Part shown: piece after piece, positions 50,110 through 62,300 of the stretch
How positions within the stretch are numbered: position 1 is the stretch's first letter
Layout: each line of letters opens with the position of its first letter
Assembly (NCBI GenBank): GCA_964017235.1
Contig: OZ024933.1
Coordinates: forward strand, 64,400,255-64,464,254
From: Sabellastarte sp. h YS-2021
Taxonomy: Eukaryota > Annelida > Polychaeta > Sabellida > Sabellidae
Length of the DNA stretch: 64,000 nucleotides
Direction of reading: 5' to 3'
Position numbers and translations under genes: made by a program
The notes under the pieces: generated by a model
Told to the model about the DNA's origin: nothing
The model's input: only the letters and a program-made list of their open reading frames with translations
Database searches by the model: none

Positions 50110-52135
50110 ACTTATCAATATATGTTCTTCATCTGAACTGTAGACATGTATATGCTGGACTTTCATTGATAGGTATGTTTTTACTGGTGGAATGCTTATT
50201 ATTATCAGACTGTATATATGCTAAAAGATAAAACTGCAATAATAATAGGGAAGTATGAAAGATAAAATATACAAGTTTAACCGATCCTAAACATAGAACC
50301 CACAGGATTAAAATAAGAAGGTTAACAGCTATAAGGTCATATTCTATTCATATTGTCTTCATATTATATTCTTATTATATATTTATACATGCTTTCATCA
50401 GTCTGGTTTGAACCCACCACCCTAGAGATGGAAAATAAATGATCAAATGTGAAAGTGTTAAAGCCTTTAACTTAAAGGTGTATATTCATATAACATATTT
50501 TAAATTTATAAATTTGGATATTTTTTAATTGGTCTAATTTTACTTTCCCGGCATTGACAACTGTATAGAATACCCATATATGTAAACAGTTCGGTAAAAA
50601 CAGCCTGTGAAAATATAAAAAAACAGATGTTTTGTTTCACTTCTTCTCAAAATTTGGGCCGAAGATGTAGATGGTGTTTTTTTTTGTAAAAACAACAAAT
50701 AAGAAGTAACTATTTTAATTTTGATTGACAGGCTTAGTTCATTGGTAAGCTTTGTATGTGACCCTTTGTTGGTGGATTTTTATGTATTTTGTGAAAGTGG
50801 GAGGTCGAAAATGTGATGTGATAGGAGGATGGTTGAACAATTTGACCAAAAAATCCAAATATATATACACTTATAAAACCCAGACGTATAAGACCCTGCC
50901 ATTGTGTCAACTCTCCATTATTTTTGCAAAATGGAGAGTTAACACTACATTATTAACAGTGAATGTGGTATAATTCAGTGGGAAGTCTGCCAAGAACAAA
51001 AGGGTATTTGCCAGTCATCCTCAGCTCAGTGTATTCAATATTGAAATGTTTTCACAACCTCTATCATATTAATTAGTTCAGCGGGTACATTAACAAAGTC
51101 CTTTTAATTCTGTGTCACATTCAGAGTGCATAGAGAAATACCCCATGGAAAAATACTACCTTGAAAAAAATACTAGTACCTCCTGACAAATACAAAACAA
51201 GCAAATTAATTTATAAATTTGGATTTTTTTTTTAATTCTTAGCATTTTCGTTACAATCTGACTTCTCAATAATCTTCTGTGTACTTAATCAAAGGAGCAG
51301 CTACCTCTGAAACAAGCACATTGTTAAAATCTAACCAAGCATACTACATTAAAAGGAGTGTTTTAGTAGCTCAGAATGTACATTGTTATTGATGTACAAT
51401 CCAAAATAAATGAAAGAACAAAACACATAAAAGAAGTTTTTTACATGATACACTGTGGTTGAAAAGAATTTTGTACTTAAATGTTGTGGATTAATTGTCA
51501 TAGGAGGTATTTCTGCAATACAAAATGTGGTGTGGGCATTCTTTCTATGAGGCTTTTTTTCCAGGAGACAAACTTTCCAGGGGGCATTTTTCCTTGATTC
51601 AAAATTTAGAGACAACGAAGCACACAAAATAATAATCTTGAGAAACCAAAAACTTCAACACAACATAAAACTAGTAAGTAATTTTCCAGTTTCTAGAAGT
51701 TCCAATGCCTGAAACACAAAAAATAATAGCTTACTGTCTATAAATATGCACAGCCCAATGTAGTAACATAAAACACTCACCACAACAAATTATCCACAGC
51801 ATGAACATTGTTATATGACCAATCTAAATATTTCTGTAAGTCACAGATCCATATTTTATTGATTATAATTATCCATGGTTAAACTTTGCGGCAGTGAGAT
51901 TATATTCAAACTTTTCAAGCTTTATCTAAAATTATATTTTTCCTATAAAGGAAAACCAGTGATACACATGGTGAAACAATGTTGATTGTGTATTGAAATA
52001 AAAAGCCATAGAATTTAGTGAAAGCCACATATGGTATGTACACCAAAGGAAACATTGCAAAAATTGCCTAGGTTGATCATTTGGTAAAGGGTGTTAAATT
52101 ATTGAATTAATAAATTTGATTCAATTCACAGGGTT
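50110..52135. other. AT-rich intergenic stretch, no gene recognised
   Basis: Open frames here lack splice-consistent borders or similarity. Nothing specific could be supported in this 2 kb. Confidence 0.35.
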
Positions 52136-52140
52136 TTATA

Positions 52141-52252
52141 ATAGGTAATTGCCTCATGGCACTTCCATTAGGTAAACTTAATGACTCTTTGGCCCATTGT
52201 GCCTCAAAGGCTATTAAGTTTACATAATGGAGTGCCATTTAGCCATTATCTA
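52141..52252. repeat. Long imperfect hairpin (about 50-bp arms)
   Basis: Left arm 'ataggtaattgcctc', 'atggcacttccattaggtaa', 'acttaatgactctttg' pairs with the right arm 'caaaggctattaagtttaca', 'taatggagtgccat', 'ttagccattatctat' through nearly its whole length, with a loop of about 12 nt. It is too long for a typical intrinsic hairpin by chance. It is either a miniature foldback transposon or a hairpin RNA precursor. Confidence 0.7.
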
Positions 52253-52669
52253 TATAATAACCCCGAGATTGGGGTTACTTTTTTCTATTTTACATGGCAT
52301 GATTTTGCAACGTTATATTTGTTATTCTATATTTTAACCACTCAGCTACAGACGCCTGGAACAGAGGGTTTAGAGAAACTTCTACAGACAAAGCATTTTT
52401 TGTGTACAGTATATCTACCAGTACTCTTAATATGGCTAGTGTTTCTAGAGATAGGTCTTCCTGTAAAGGATAGACCAATAGTCATTCAGAAAAATCTAGT
52501 AACACAAAACCATGACATAATAATCTCATCAATGCTTCTATTCAGAAAATATGTGGCTTTTGTTTTTTTTTTTTGTTTTAAAAATGTCTGTTACAGCAGC
52601 AGGATGTCATGTAAAAATATTTATTTCTGCTAGAAGGTTATGTTTTCACGGGCTAGCATTTGTCTGTAT

Positions 52670-52985
52670 TACGTAATTTTTATTGGACAAGGCCTGACCA
52701 AAGAAAGGAGCGGTTAATTTTTGGGGAAAGATCCAGATCATATCTTGGATATAAAACAAATATAAAAATATCTTCATTTTTTACAAAGGTCCCATTTTTT
52801 AATATATTTTCAATTTTCGGGTTTACATAACTCCAATAGTAATTAGTGGATCTTCATGAATTTTTTGGTGTGGTTCAGGCTAAGGGAACAGGTGAGAACA
52901 TTTTTAGAAAGATCCGGATTCTAGAGACCAAAAACAATCCTAACTTTCAGGAATGCCCCCGACGAGTGCTTTGTAGTTGTATTTA
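52670..52985. repeat. Dispersed repeat, relative of 225-690
   Basis: It contains 'ggcctgaccaaagaaaggag', 'gaaagatccagatcatatct', 'acataactccaatagtaatt', 'gatcttcatgaattttttgg', 'aaagatccggattctagaga' and 'gaatgcccccgacgagtgct', a double occurrence of the same module and parallel to 225-690. Non-coding. Confidence 0.5.
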
Positions 52986-53848
52986 TACCAATGAAACATT
53001 CCTCGCTTCAACAAGAATTTAGAGGGTTGAAGGTAAGCCACACATTTCACCTGTCATAGATGGCAGGTTATTGGCACTTAGAAAAGCTAATGACACTAAA
53101 CCTGTTAACCTTTTGGCTTGAGAAATGAATCTCCTTAATATGAAAACCACTTGGCACTGGGGTTGTCTTTTGTACATAAAAAATAATTACATATTCATTT
53201 TGCCTTGAATCACTGACAATGCTACGACGACCTTAAAATTTTTTTTTGAATTCATAGAGTATACATTATGTACAGTCTATAGACTATAGCACACAACAGG
53301 TTCAGTTATAAATCTTAAAAAAATGAAAAAAATGTTATATTTCTGTTACCTTGTAACATATTTAATGTCGATTACTTTTCTCTTATATACAGGTTCAATG
53401 ATACCTTATTACATTTCTACACCATCAATCTTCATAGAAATAAATGAGCAAATTATTTTCACTGGTCATACACATTTTGATGTTAGAGACTGGTATGATT
53501 GAATATTTAAACAAAATCTAATGTTGCCATACCTTGAAATGTTGTTTAACTGTGATGACAAGTAAAGATATTCATTATATTTTCGCCCACAGTGACAGAA
53601 CCATAATCTATTTTATTAAGAAGCATGCCAAGTTCGTGGCAATTGTTTCTCTGTTGTGACAAAGTAATTTGACATCAGTCCTGCCTGTTATGAAGATTCA
53701 AAGTATGTATCAAATTGGAGTCTTCAGTTCTTATTTTGGAGACAAGTCAAAATTACATAAGAATAGATCATATAATTATGTACACAAAAATGTATTGCTA
53801 TCCCAAACCCTTGAATGTTTCTATGAGCTCGACTCAAACCTGCGACCA

Positions 53849-54257
53849 CAAAAGTGCTCAGGGATGAGTTAGGTATTAATTTTCTCATTGATGTTTGCAG
53901 TAGTGAGTAGGTAATTTATTGTTAGGCCTCACATGAAACAACAAAAAAGTGCTCAGGGATGAGTTAGGTATTAATTTTCTCATTGATGTTTGCAGTAGTG
54001 AGTAGGTAATTTATTGTTAGGCCTCACATGAAACAACAAAAAAGTGCTCAGGGATGAGTTAGGTATTAATTTTCTCATTGATGTTTGCAGTAGTGAGTAG
54101 GTAATTTATTGTTAGGCCTCACATGAAACAACAAAAAAGTACTCAGGGATGAGTTAGGTATTAATTTTCTCATTGATGTTTGCAGTAGTGAGTAGGTAAT
54201 TTATTGTTAGGCCTCACATGAAACAACAAAAAAGTGCTCAGGGGTGAGTTAGGTAAA
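53849..54257. repeat. Near-identical 95-bp tandem repeat, 4.2 copies
   Basis: The unit beginning 'gtgctcagggatgagttagg' starts at 53854, 53949, 54044, 54139 and 54234 (last one partial), a constant 95-bp period. Copies differ only at single bases (gtgctc to gtactc at 54139; gggatg to ggggtg at 54240). The identity indicates recent amplification or an assembly-sensitive locus. There are no spacers, so it is not a CRISPR-like array. Confidence 0.95.
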
Positions 54258-54599
54258 TAATGTATTCATATTCATGAATTTAGAAAGTATTCATATTCGA
54301 ATACTTTTCAAAGTATTCGTTCCAGGCCTGGTTCTACTCACTCGTATAACATTTCTATCTTCATTTGTCATATATTTTTTCTGTATTTGGGAAGTTTTCC
54401 TATTTTACAGTCGGCTATTGTACAATGAAAATATGTCTTTTTTCAGTTTGACGGGTCGCCCCCTTTTTTCCCGAATGAGCAATGGAAGCAAAGGTCAGCG
54501 TATTTCTCTACATGGTACATCATACAGTTTAAACTTTTTAAAAGTGCATTTTAAATAGCAGTCACAGAGCCATACCAGAACAGTACAAGGACAAAGTCA

Positions 54600-54748
54600 A
54601 AGTTGGGATTTTACATCCCGTTCCACAGCTGGGGTCATATTGGGACAGGTCCTCAGCTTTGTCACTTGTGACAGCCGAGCCCACATAAAGGTGACAACCT
54701 TTGGATTGGATGCCCAACCTGCTAACCCACTAGGCCACTTAGGGCCTC
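54600..54748 (-). mobile_element. tRNA-derived SINE, family 3 (most complete copy)
   Basis: 'gggattttacatcccgttcc', 'agctggggtcatattgggac', 'aggtcctcagctttgtcact' and 'cctgctaacccactaggcca' define the family; on the minus strand the head begins 'gtggcctagtgggttagcag' (A-box). The B-box is decayed. Confidence 0.65.
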
Positions 54749-54954
54749 TCAGAGCAGTGCAAGGAAGGTGGCGAAACTTGATACTCACTTGATCACAAAC
54801 AGGTAAATAACCAAGGAATTATCAACGTTTCATGATAGAAACACTGGGGGAGCGAGGCAGCTGACTAAGTTGGCCCTGAGACATACTCATACTAATGAGA
54901 CAGCCAATCGAATATATCAAAAGTAAGTGCTTAGTACTCTTTAAAAACAAGTCC

Positions 54955-55325
54955 AGGGGCTTGTTTAATAAAGCCTACTTAAGTTAAAGATTACCTTAAA
55001 TTGAAGGATTTCCTTGAATTTCTCCCTCCTTTAAAAAATCTCAGTTTCACAAAGCCTCCTTTCCTAAATGAGACCTTGAAACTCCCTTAAATTTCAAGGA
55101 AGTTAAGGACCTACCTTAAATTTAAGGAAGTATTCTTGAAGGGGTGTTTAATAACTTTAAAGAACATTTGCTCCCTCCTTAAGTTTCAAGGAAGATATTT
55201 GGTAAGGAGAGTTTATGGAAGCTTTGTGAAACTGAAATTTAAGGTGGCCTTCCCAAAGGAATAAAAATGACCTTCCTTTACTAAAGGAGGTCCTTTTCAA
55301 AGAAGGCTTTGTGAAACCGGCCCCA
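54955..55325. mobile_element. Foldback MITE (TTCACAAA family), 370 bp
   Basis: The right end (reverse complement) starts GGGGCCGGTTTCACAAAGCC and the left end GGGGCTTGTTTAATAAAGCC, so the terminal repeats pair with few mismatches. The inside is filled with 'ccttaaatttaagg' type blocks (ccttaaattgaagg, cttaaatttcaagg, ctttagtaaagg) that let the element fold on itself. Non-coding. Confidence 0.7.
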
Positions 55326-55329
55326 GATG

Positions 55330-57100
55330 CCATTCCAAAATATGCAAAGTAAGTCTTTAAGTCTATGTGAAGGTCATTTGAATATGTTCAAAATAAGTGC
55401 TTATTTCAATGTGATGACCATTCACATATGTTCATAATAAGTACTTGTTACTGAATATAAAAATCTCCCCATGCCGGATTTGTACCCAGTCTAAAATGTT
55501 CAGGACTACTTTCAGCATGGCAAGCTGTTCTGCACTCTATTGATCTATGTCACATGGTGTCAAACTTTGGACACTTATTTGGAAACACTAGTACATCAGC
55601 CGCCTTATCAAGAAAGTGTGAACGGAGTATTATACTTTAAAACTCGTTTTCTGACCTTGCCCACACTGAAACATTTTCCGAAGACGAAGTAAGATCGTCT
55701 GTGATTTTGTATCATATTCCATTTCGGTTTTTTTTTTTTAATTTAGGCTTTTATTCTTTCCCTGTAGTTTAGTGCTCTTTAAAAACAACCTTTTAATACT
55801 TACTTGAGCCTGATAACAGTTATGTGTAGAATGTCTAATAAACCTGCTTATTTCTTATAGCTTACCACAAATACAGTAATAACTTATTGCTATTACACCT
55901 CTGTAATTACATATACTTAGCACAGTATGTTTACCAAACTATGGGAAATGTCTTCCTTTGAGTCCGGCCAGAACAAATATTTCATACAGACTGCCAAATA
56001 CTTCAGCAGATCAAATGTCAATTTATCAAATGAAGCACAAGGAGAAGTGTATTAATTACTCACAGTCTAATTGACATCATTATTTCATATATCTACATTT
56101 CTTCAACAATTTATTATCTTATGATCACAATAGAATGTCAGTTGTTGTTATGGGACTTGAACCAAGTAATTGTCTGTCTTTATAGAAACTTAATATATGT
56201 CTTTTGTCAACAGAGCCAAAAGATCTGGCACTAACCACATCATGAGACAGTCAGGGACACATCCAATTAGCCATACACCTCAACTAAATACCAACCGTAT
56301 CTCACACTAAATTGCTTTCTCTCATTTATTAAGATGTCTTTTATGTGTGTTTTTCTTCACTTACAAGAATGACGGTAATAACAGTGATGACAAACCATAC
56401 CAGCCACAGATGGTAATGTCCCAATTGTTCCTTGTTCACAGAGGTCCATTGTTGTGATATGTTGACTGTAGTAAAGCCATAATTTGGAATGGAAATCATA
56501 AGAGAAGAACACAATCTAGTCATAGAAGTTCCATTATTACGTACACAGGAATATTCTTCTATAAAGTAGTTGTGTAATTGTGGGTTTCATACATATGTAA
56601 CATTTATGATAGAAATACATGTTTCCATTGCAAAGGCTGCTTTGTTATTATTTGACACTTCTATTTGAACTACGGATAGATGTACATTAATTTAAGATAA
56701 AGCAGTAAGAATTAAACAAGCCATACTGAAGTGGTGCATATGATTTATGTACAGAGCAGAAGACAGATTTAACATACTCATGTTTACAGTCGTGATTGTG
56801 TTTGTGTGGAAAGCTCTCTGTTGGAAATAAGTTGTAATTCTTGCTTTTAAGCACACATACACACATTTACTGTTTGGCTTGAGAGATATTGGGATTATCT
56901 CAGTGCTTATAAATAGCACTGAAGACACTGTTACATACAATGTTATTTGAAGAATGTAACTTGACAAGAGAATGGTACTTCCTCAATAGTAAAATCTAAA
57001 ATGTTCTGTACAGTTCAATGCACAAAATTTATGTTCATTTTTCATGCAGCATTTGAAACATACTGCTTACACTGTTCTGATCATTGGGCCTTGCACTAGC
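55330..57100. other. Intergenic stretch upstream of the 57108 gene
   Basis: No plus-strand exon was recognised. On the minus strand, about 56355-56470 could be a membrane-helix exon with a strong donor (see findings). The promoter of the 57108 gene should be here but no core element could be assigned. Confidence 0.3.
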
Positions 57101-57107
57101 TGGTACT

Positions 57108-58991
57108 ATGGATTCTGTGAAGAAAACGAAAGGAAATAAAGTGATATTGGAAAAATCTGCTTACTTTGTGGGCAGATTTCTAACCAAGGTTGTAAATGAC
57201 TCCGCGCTGGAGAAGCTACGTGGTATAATTAGACTGGATAAAGGATACAAGACCAAGCTAAGACTCGGAGTAGAAGGCGTCAGTAGTGGACATAAATTTT
57301 CTGCAGCACTGCTGAAAAACAGGCTACCTTATGACTTTATTCCACTCACTGACATAATCAATGTCCTACAGGACACCAAGTATAAGAACCTGTTATTATT
57401 TGTGGTGACTTTAACATCCATCCAATACGAAATTGTAGCGTTTCGCACCAAAGATGAAAAGACGGTGCTGGATTTTATCGAAAGCTTTAGTTATGTCACT
57501 AGTGGGAATAAAAACTATTCCTCCACAAAACTATGGAGACACATCAGCAATATATCAGATGCAAGACAAACACAGAGTACTTACTCAAGAAATACCGCTG
57601 ATTTCAGTCTACCAAGCAGACAGCTTCGTAGCCCAAGTCCGTCTGGATCTGTTTCGAGTAATGTCAGTTCTAAATCTGGAAGTAGATTGTACAGAAGGGA
57701 GCCATCTCCCGTGTTCGATGGCAATGTATATCAGAGAGCCGGATCCTACAGATGGAATTCCCATGTGTACTCACGCCATCACAGAAGAACTTTTAAACCA
57801 TCTGATGTTACAAGTACAACAAACTCATCCCAGGTACAATTGGTAAGAGACTTTCAAGTGCAGGTACACCTCGATACGTCTCTTCCAGTGGACATCAAAA
57901 TGGGAGATACTTTTGCTGTCAAAAGTTATTCACATATAGTGAAGCTGTATGTTTACAAAGGTATAGCTTTGGCTGATGTATCCTGCCAAACAAAAACTGT
58001 TGCTGTTGTAACTCATCAAGATATTCTTTTAAGCGATGGGCATATGTCACAGCATACCAGTAAAAGTGCCAGTGTGAGAAGTAATAGTCTGGCTTCAGAA
58101 TCATTCAGAAGGCAAGTGGATGAACTAACCCAAGAGGTAAAAGAATTGAGGTATCTGTTGAACAATAAAGACAAAAACGTTCAAACTACTGCAGATCAAA
58201 ATAGTTCAGTAAATAACACCAATGCACATGGCCACCAAAACGGTTCAGAAATTTCTTCCTCAATCTCTTCAAATGAAGATCCTCACAACAGGACAAAAAC
58301 CCCATCCAGAGTGGCATGGTCCCCGAGATTGGAGCAGTTTGCTTTTGACAGTGATCTTGAGGTAGAAAGAGAAGGACCATGGAAAACTAGCACACCAAGA
58401 AATGGTACACCTGCAGAACCAAGCAAACATCAACTTGCCAGAAACACGTGCACTGCAAGGGTTTCGGGATATTTTATGAGAACAAGGCAACCGGAGGTGG
58501 TTGTGGGTACAGCATATGCCACAAACAATAGAGAGTATTCTAGTGCAACAGAAGAACAAGAAAACAGTGAAGAATCTAGGAGAGGCTGGGTGTTCCATAA
58601 GCAACCGTCAACTATTGCCATTACCAACAGTCATCATGATAAAAGACCAAGCATAATGAACTTCTTCAGAAACAGAAGCAAAAGTCCAGGACTAGCCATG
58701 GACAATAACAAACAGGAATGTGTGTACAGGACAAAGATTGACATCAAATCCAGAGGAAGACCAAAGGCTAGAGATAGACATTGGACCATAGCAGAGAGAA
58801 GTGCCAGTGCACCATCTGCTAGCAGGCAGACTAACCATAAGAGTGTATTGTATGTGAGCTCTGGAGGTGTGCCAACCGGCGGTAGAACTTCTGGTGTAGC
58901 TAGGCAAGCTGAAACTGTATACCTCCCCGGAACTAATGTGACTAATGGTGGGATTATAAACAATGATGAGCAGTATCCTATAATCGTGTGA
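57108..58991 (+). CDS. Uncharacterised 627-aa protein with PTB-like N-terminal region
   Basis: An uninterrupted frame from ATG 57108 to TGA 58989-58991. No signal peptide or membrane helix, so probably intracellular. Residues 17-130 alternate strands and helices and end VVTLTSIQYEIVAFRTKDEKTVLDFIESF, like the last strand and C-terminal helix of PTB/PID domains; this is a fold guess, not a firm match. Residues about 170-215 are Ser/Arg/Pro-rich (RSPSPSGSVSS), a second ordered block covers about 245-310, a short coiled coil is at 332-353 (FRRQVDELTQEVKELRYLL), and the rest is low-complexity. The last residues PIIV fit a class II PDZ ligand. An adaptor-like role is inference. An upstream acceptor-like 'ccttgcactag' at 57100 means a 5' non-coding or short coding exon is possible. 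No family was recognised. Confidence 0.7.
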   Translation: MDSVKKTKGNKVILEKSAYFVGRFLTKVVNDSALEKLRGIIRLDKGYKTKLRLGVEGVSSGHKFSAALLKNRLPYDFIPLTDIINVLQDTKYKNLLLFVVTLTSIQYEIVAFRTKDEKTVLDFIESFSYVTSGNKNYSSTKLWRHISNISDARQTQSTYSRNTADFSLPSRQLRSPSPSGSVSSNVSSKSGSRLYRREPSPVFDGNVYQRAGSYRWNSHVYSRHHRRTFKPSDVTSTTNSSQVQLVRDFQVQVHLDTSLPVDIKMGDTFAVKSYSHIVKLYVYKGIALADVSCQTKTVAVVTHQDILLSDGHMSQHTSKSASVRSNSLASESFRRQVDELTQEVKELRYLLNNKDKNVQTTADQNSSVNNTNAHGHQNGSEISSSISSNEDPHNRTKTPSRVAWSPRLEQFAFDSDLEVEREGPWKTSTPRNGTPAEPSKHQLARNTCTARVSGYFMRTRQPEVVVGTAYATNNREYSSATEEQENSEESRRGWVFHKQPSTIAITNSHHDKRPSIMNFFRNRSKSPGLAMDNNKQECVYRTKIDIKSRGRPKARDRHWTIAERSASAPSASRQTNHKSVLYVSSGGVPTGGRTSGVARQAETVYLPGTNVTNGGIINNDEQYPIIV

Positions 58992-59209
58992 CCACCTTGA
59001 TCTATTTCATCGATTCTTTAATTTTTTTAGCCTTTTTGGCTACAAGTACATATTTATTATCAATGGCAAAATCAAAATCTTAGTTAATTTATAGCATGTG
59101 GTTTGTTAAAAGCATGCCACAATCTTTAATTGTAAAAAAGCAATTACTTAATTAATAAGATCGTTATTTAATTACTTATAAAGCAGCTTTGCTCCAGCTT
59201 CAGAACCTA

Positions 59210-59368
59210 TAGGAGCATGTGGTAGAGTTGTTAATCCTTGTGTATTAGGATAATATGAGATTATGGGTTTAATCTCAGTTGATAATTGCATACACTGCCT
59301 TCAGCCTAAAACCACTTGTCACCATGTCACCTAAACAAGGTGTTGAAAGCAATCCTAAACCCAAAATA
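59210..59368 (+). mobile_element. Diverged SINE family 1-like element
   Basis: tRNA-like head 'gtggtagagttgttaatcct' (A-box) and 'atgggtttaatctcagttg' (B-box), ending 'tgttgaaagcaatcctaaac' and 'ccaaaata', the same tail as 17812-18048. It lies about 220 bp after the stop of the 57108 gene. Confidence 0.5.
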
Positions 59369-59369
59369 G

Positions 59370-62300
59370 AGAGTTTGAATTTAGTAACCTACACCAAATT
59401 TACAAGTTCAGAGGTCATTTGAAGAAACTACAACGCAATATGAAAATATCTATACAATTGAATCTTGTGTGCTTACCTTATATATATATATCATGCTGTG
59501 CTATATAAAGGCTTAAATGTACATACTGAGATGATTTTTGCACTCCTTTCTAGTCATTTAAACTGTACATTAAAACAACGTATTTTTTCTCTTCTTTTAG
59601 TCTATGTCTGCAAGCATACAAAAACAGTTTGCAAGGTGGGCAAATTGTCAACAGTAATACCCACCTCCCATTCCTGTCATTTTTTCCATAAATATGAAAC
59701 TATATTGTATTCACCAACTGTAACTGATCGCAAGTATCATTCGCAATTATGTGTTGGCTTTGTGAATTTATTTTGTAATATAGACATGTGTGAATAGTTA
59801 ACATAGACATGAGATAATCTGAAGATAAATCTTTGAGCAAATACACACAAATTGTCTTGACTGATATTGATTTTAACATGTCAGCAATACGCAATATTGG
59901 AATAACTTTTGCAATGCCACAATTTTGTAACTGATTTGGGTACAGCAATAAATTTAAGATATTTAGAAACATTGTTTTATTTATGCTCAGGTATCATATT
60001 CAAGACTTCATCATGAATTAGCATACGATTAATGAAGACTGTACATGATTGGCAAATCTATGTCAGTCGCCAAACTTTGGCGCAAAAGTGGAGTCACGTG
60101 ATCTGGTGTGAATATCTTTCCCCACTCTTTCTACAGTTATCAGCGGCTTTGTAACATTAATCCTGCAATGTAAGCCAAACTGTACACGAGTCCATAGCTA
60201 TTTCAATACTGAAAAAGGAAAATTCATGAAGGCAATTTCATGAAAATCTACCATAGTTGTAAGACTGTTGTAAGACAATCGAAGAATAATAACAATCAAT
60301 AAAGTATATTCCAGCACCTCTGAAGATAGTACTTGATCAGATGAAGACACATCACTGTGACAATAAATCCTTGTATATTTGTCTCCACCTGCAGTCACAT
60401 GTGTCATATCTTCAGAGGTTTTCGTACTGATTATGATGAATGATACAAAGACAGATGACAACATCACTGCGGGTGCACTACAGGCTTGATGGGTTTACTT
60501 CGGAACAGGGAAACAATGGAAAGACAATTGAACACAGCTGCTACTACTGATGCTGTCTGAAAATGGAATCCACAAGATTTATCCCAAATGAAGAGATTGG
60601 TTGTACAAGCAAAGAGATTAGCCTTTTGGCTTCCAAACTGCAATGATCCATAAAGACCACGTAGCTATGAACCCTTAATTACCACTCTAATGTAGCAATC
60701 AGGGGATGAGGGGAGATTATAGTAGACAAAAGACTAGTTTAGTACCCACCTCAAAGAGAAATTCAACTGCCTTGTAAACAACTGAAAAGAGACCTCGTAT
60801 CTGGGTTATTTTAAAAACAATGCACCCTATATAACCATCCCCGCCCCCTTTGTCCCTCAACGTGTATATTTTTAATACAACTCACGAGAGGACATAACAG
60901 ATATCTTAAACACTTTTAAAAAGTGGCCCCAAGACCATATCACTCTCTGGGTTATGTTGAATACCCCTAACATGTCTTTACCCATTTGCCAATCCTACGG
61001 AACCACACCAAAATAGTCCCAGCCAATTACACCTGTGTTGCGAACTCGGGACACTTTTTGAACAAATAGTGTAAATACACAATAAAGAATAATAGAATAT
61101 CTGCTTATATCCTTATCATATGAGAAGACCAGTGAGAGTCTAGCAGTCACAGAAAATTACCCTGTATAAAATGCCTCCCTGTCTACTAAACAACAACCAA
61201 TATGTATTCCTGGGATTTTCATTCTATTTTTAACTCAGGACACTTTTAAAAGATATGCCATTTCCGTAAATCAAAGGTAAACGTGATTTTTATTATATCC
61301 TGTGTTTATTGATGTTTTTTTACAGATACTATTTTGTATAAAATAAAGCATCACACAATTTAACTAGGATATATGCTGTGCCTAAGGGACACTGAGTTCA
61401 GCAATATCGCTGAAAATCTGCACTGGATGACATCTTAAAAGTGTCACTCTATCATCTTCGGAATAACATGGTAAAAATTATTCAAAAAATATATGATTTT
61501 GGTGGGTTATGACAAATACACTTGTGTATTATTGATATATGGATGGTGCCACTATTTTTATGAAGTTTTTATCATTTTTGTGTTTGGGTGTCCTGAGTTA
61601 AAACCGTCCTGAGTTAACAACATAGGTGTACAAGGTGGAGCAAACCACAGTCGAAGGTGGCTCCCAAGCCAAAATAAACCACATGTGAATTACTCTTATT
61701 GAAGGTCTTCTTATAGCTTTGATTGAAACTAATAATAAAAAGTCAGGCAGGCTTAAGAAGCCCCTATTGTAAGGCAATTACATCAACCCTGCATTGATTG
61801 ACAGTGATTATAAAATGTGTGCCAACTTCTACAGTAGAAGTCCCTTTCGTCAGTCAATTACAATCATGTTAAAAACTAACAGTCACCATTTAACCATCTT
61901 AACCGATAATGGGTTTATGAAGTATTTCAAGTACAACCTGATTCATCTGGTTAAAATAGTTTGAATAGTTTAATCTCAAAATTTAAAAAAAAAAAAAAAT
62001 TAACCCTGATAGTGTGAATTTGCACACACACCCCACCCACCCCGCGTTTCCTACGCTACTGTTTTTGTTTTAGTTTTTTTTTTTTCGTTTTAATATGGTC
62101 TACCCTCAATTAGGTAAACCTTGCACCCTCCATAAGGAGGTGGGTTCCAACCTAGCTGGTACCCTGCTCCATTCTACCTTTTCTACCTTACTATCTTGAT
62201 CCTTATTCGAATTTTGTTTTGTCCTGTTGTTCCTCCATCCATTAAAACCTATTGCCACCTTTTATTTTATTATTATTTTTATTTATTTATTTATTTATCT

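Noticed and set aside
52181-52633. Open frame of 150 codons, hydrophobic
   Set aside because: It overlaps the hairpin at 52141-52252, has low-complexity Phe/Leu content, no splice-consistent ends and no similarity to any family I know.
53849-54257. CRISPR-like array
   Set aside because: Copies are contiguous 95-bp units without variable spacers, in an animal genome.
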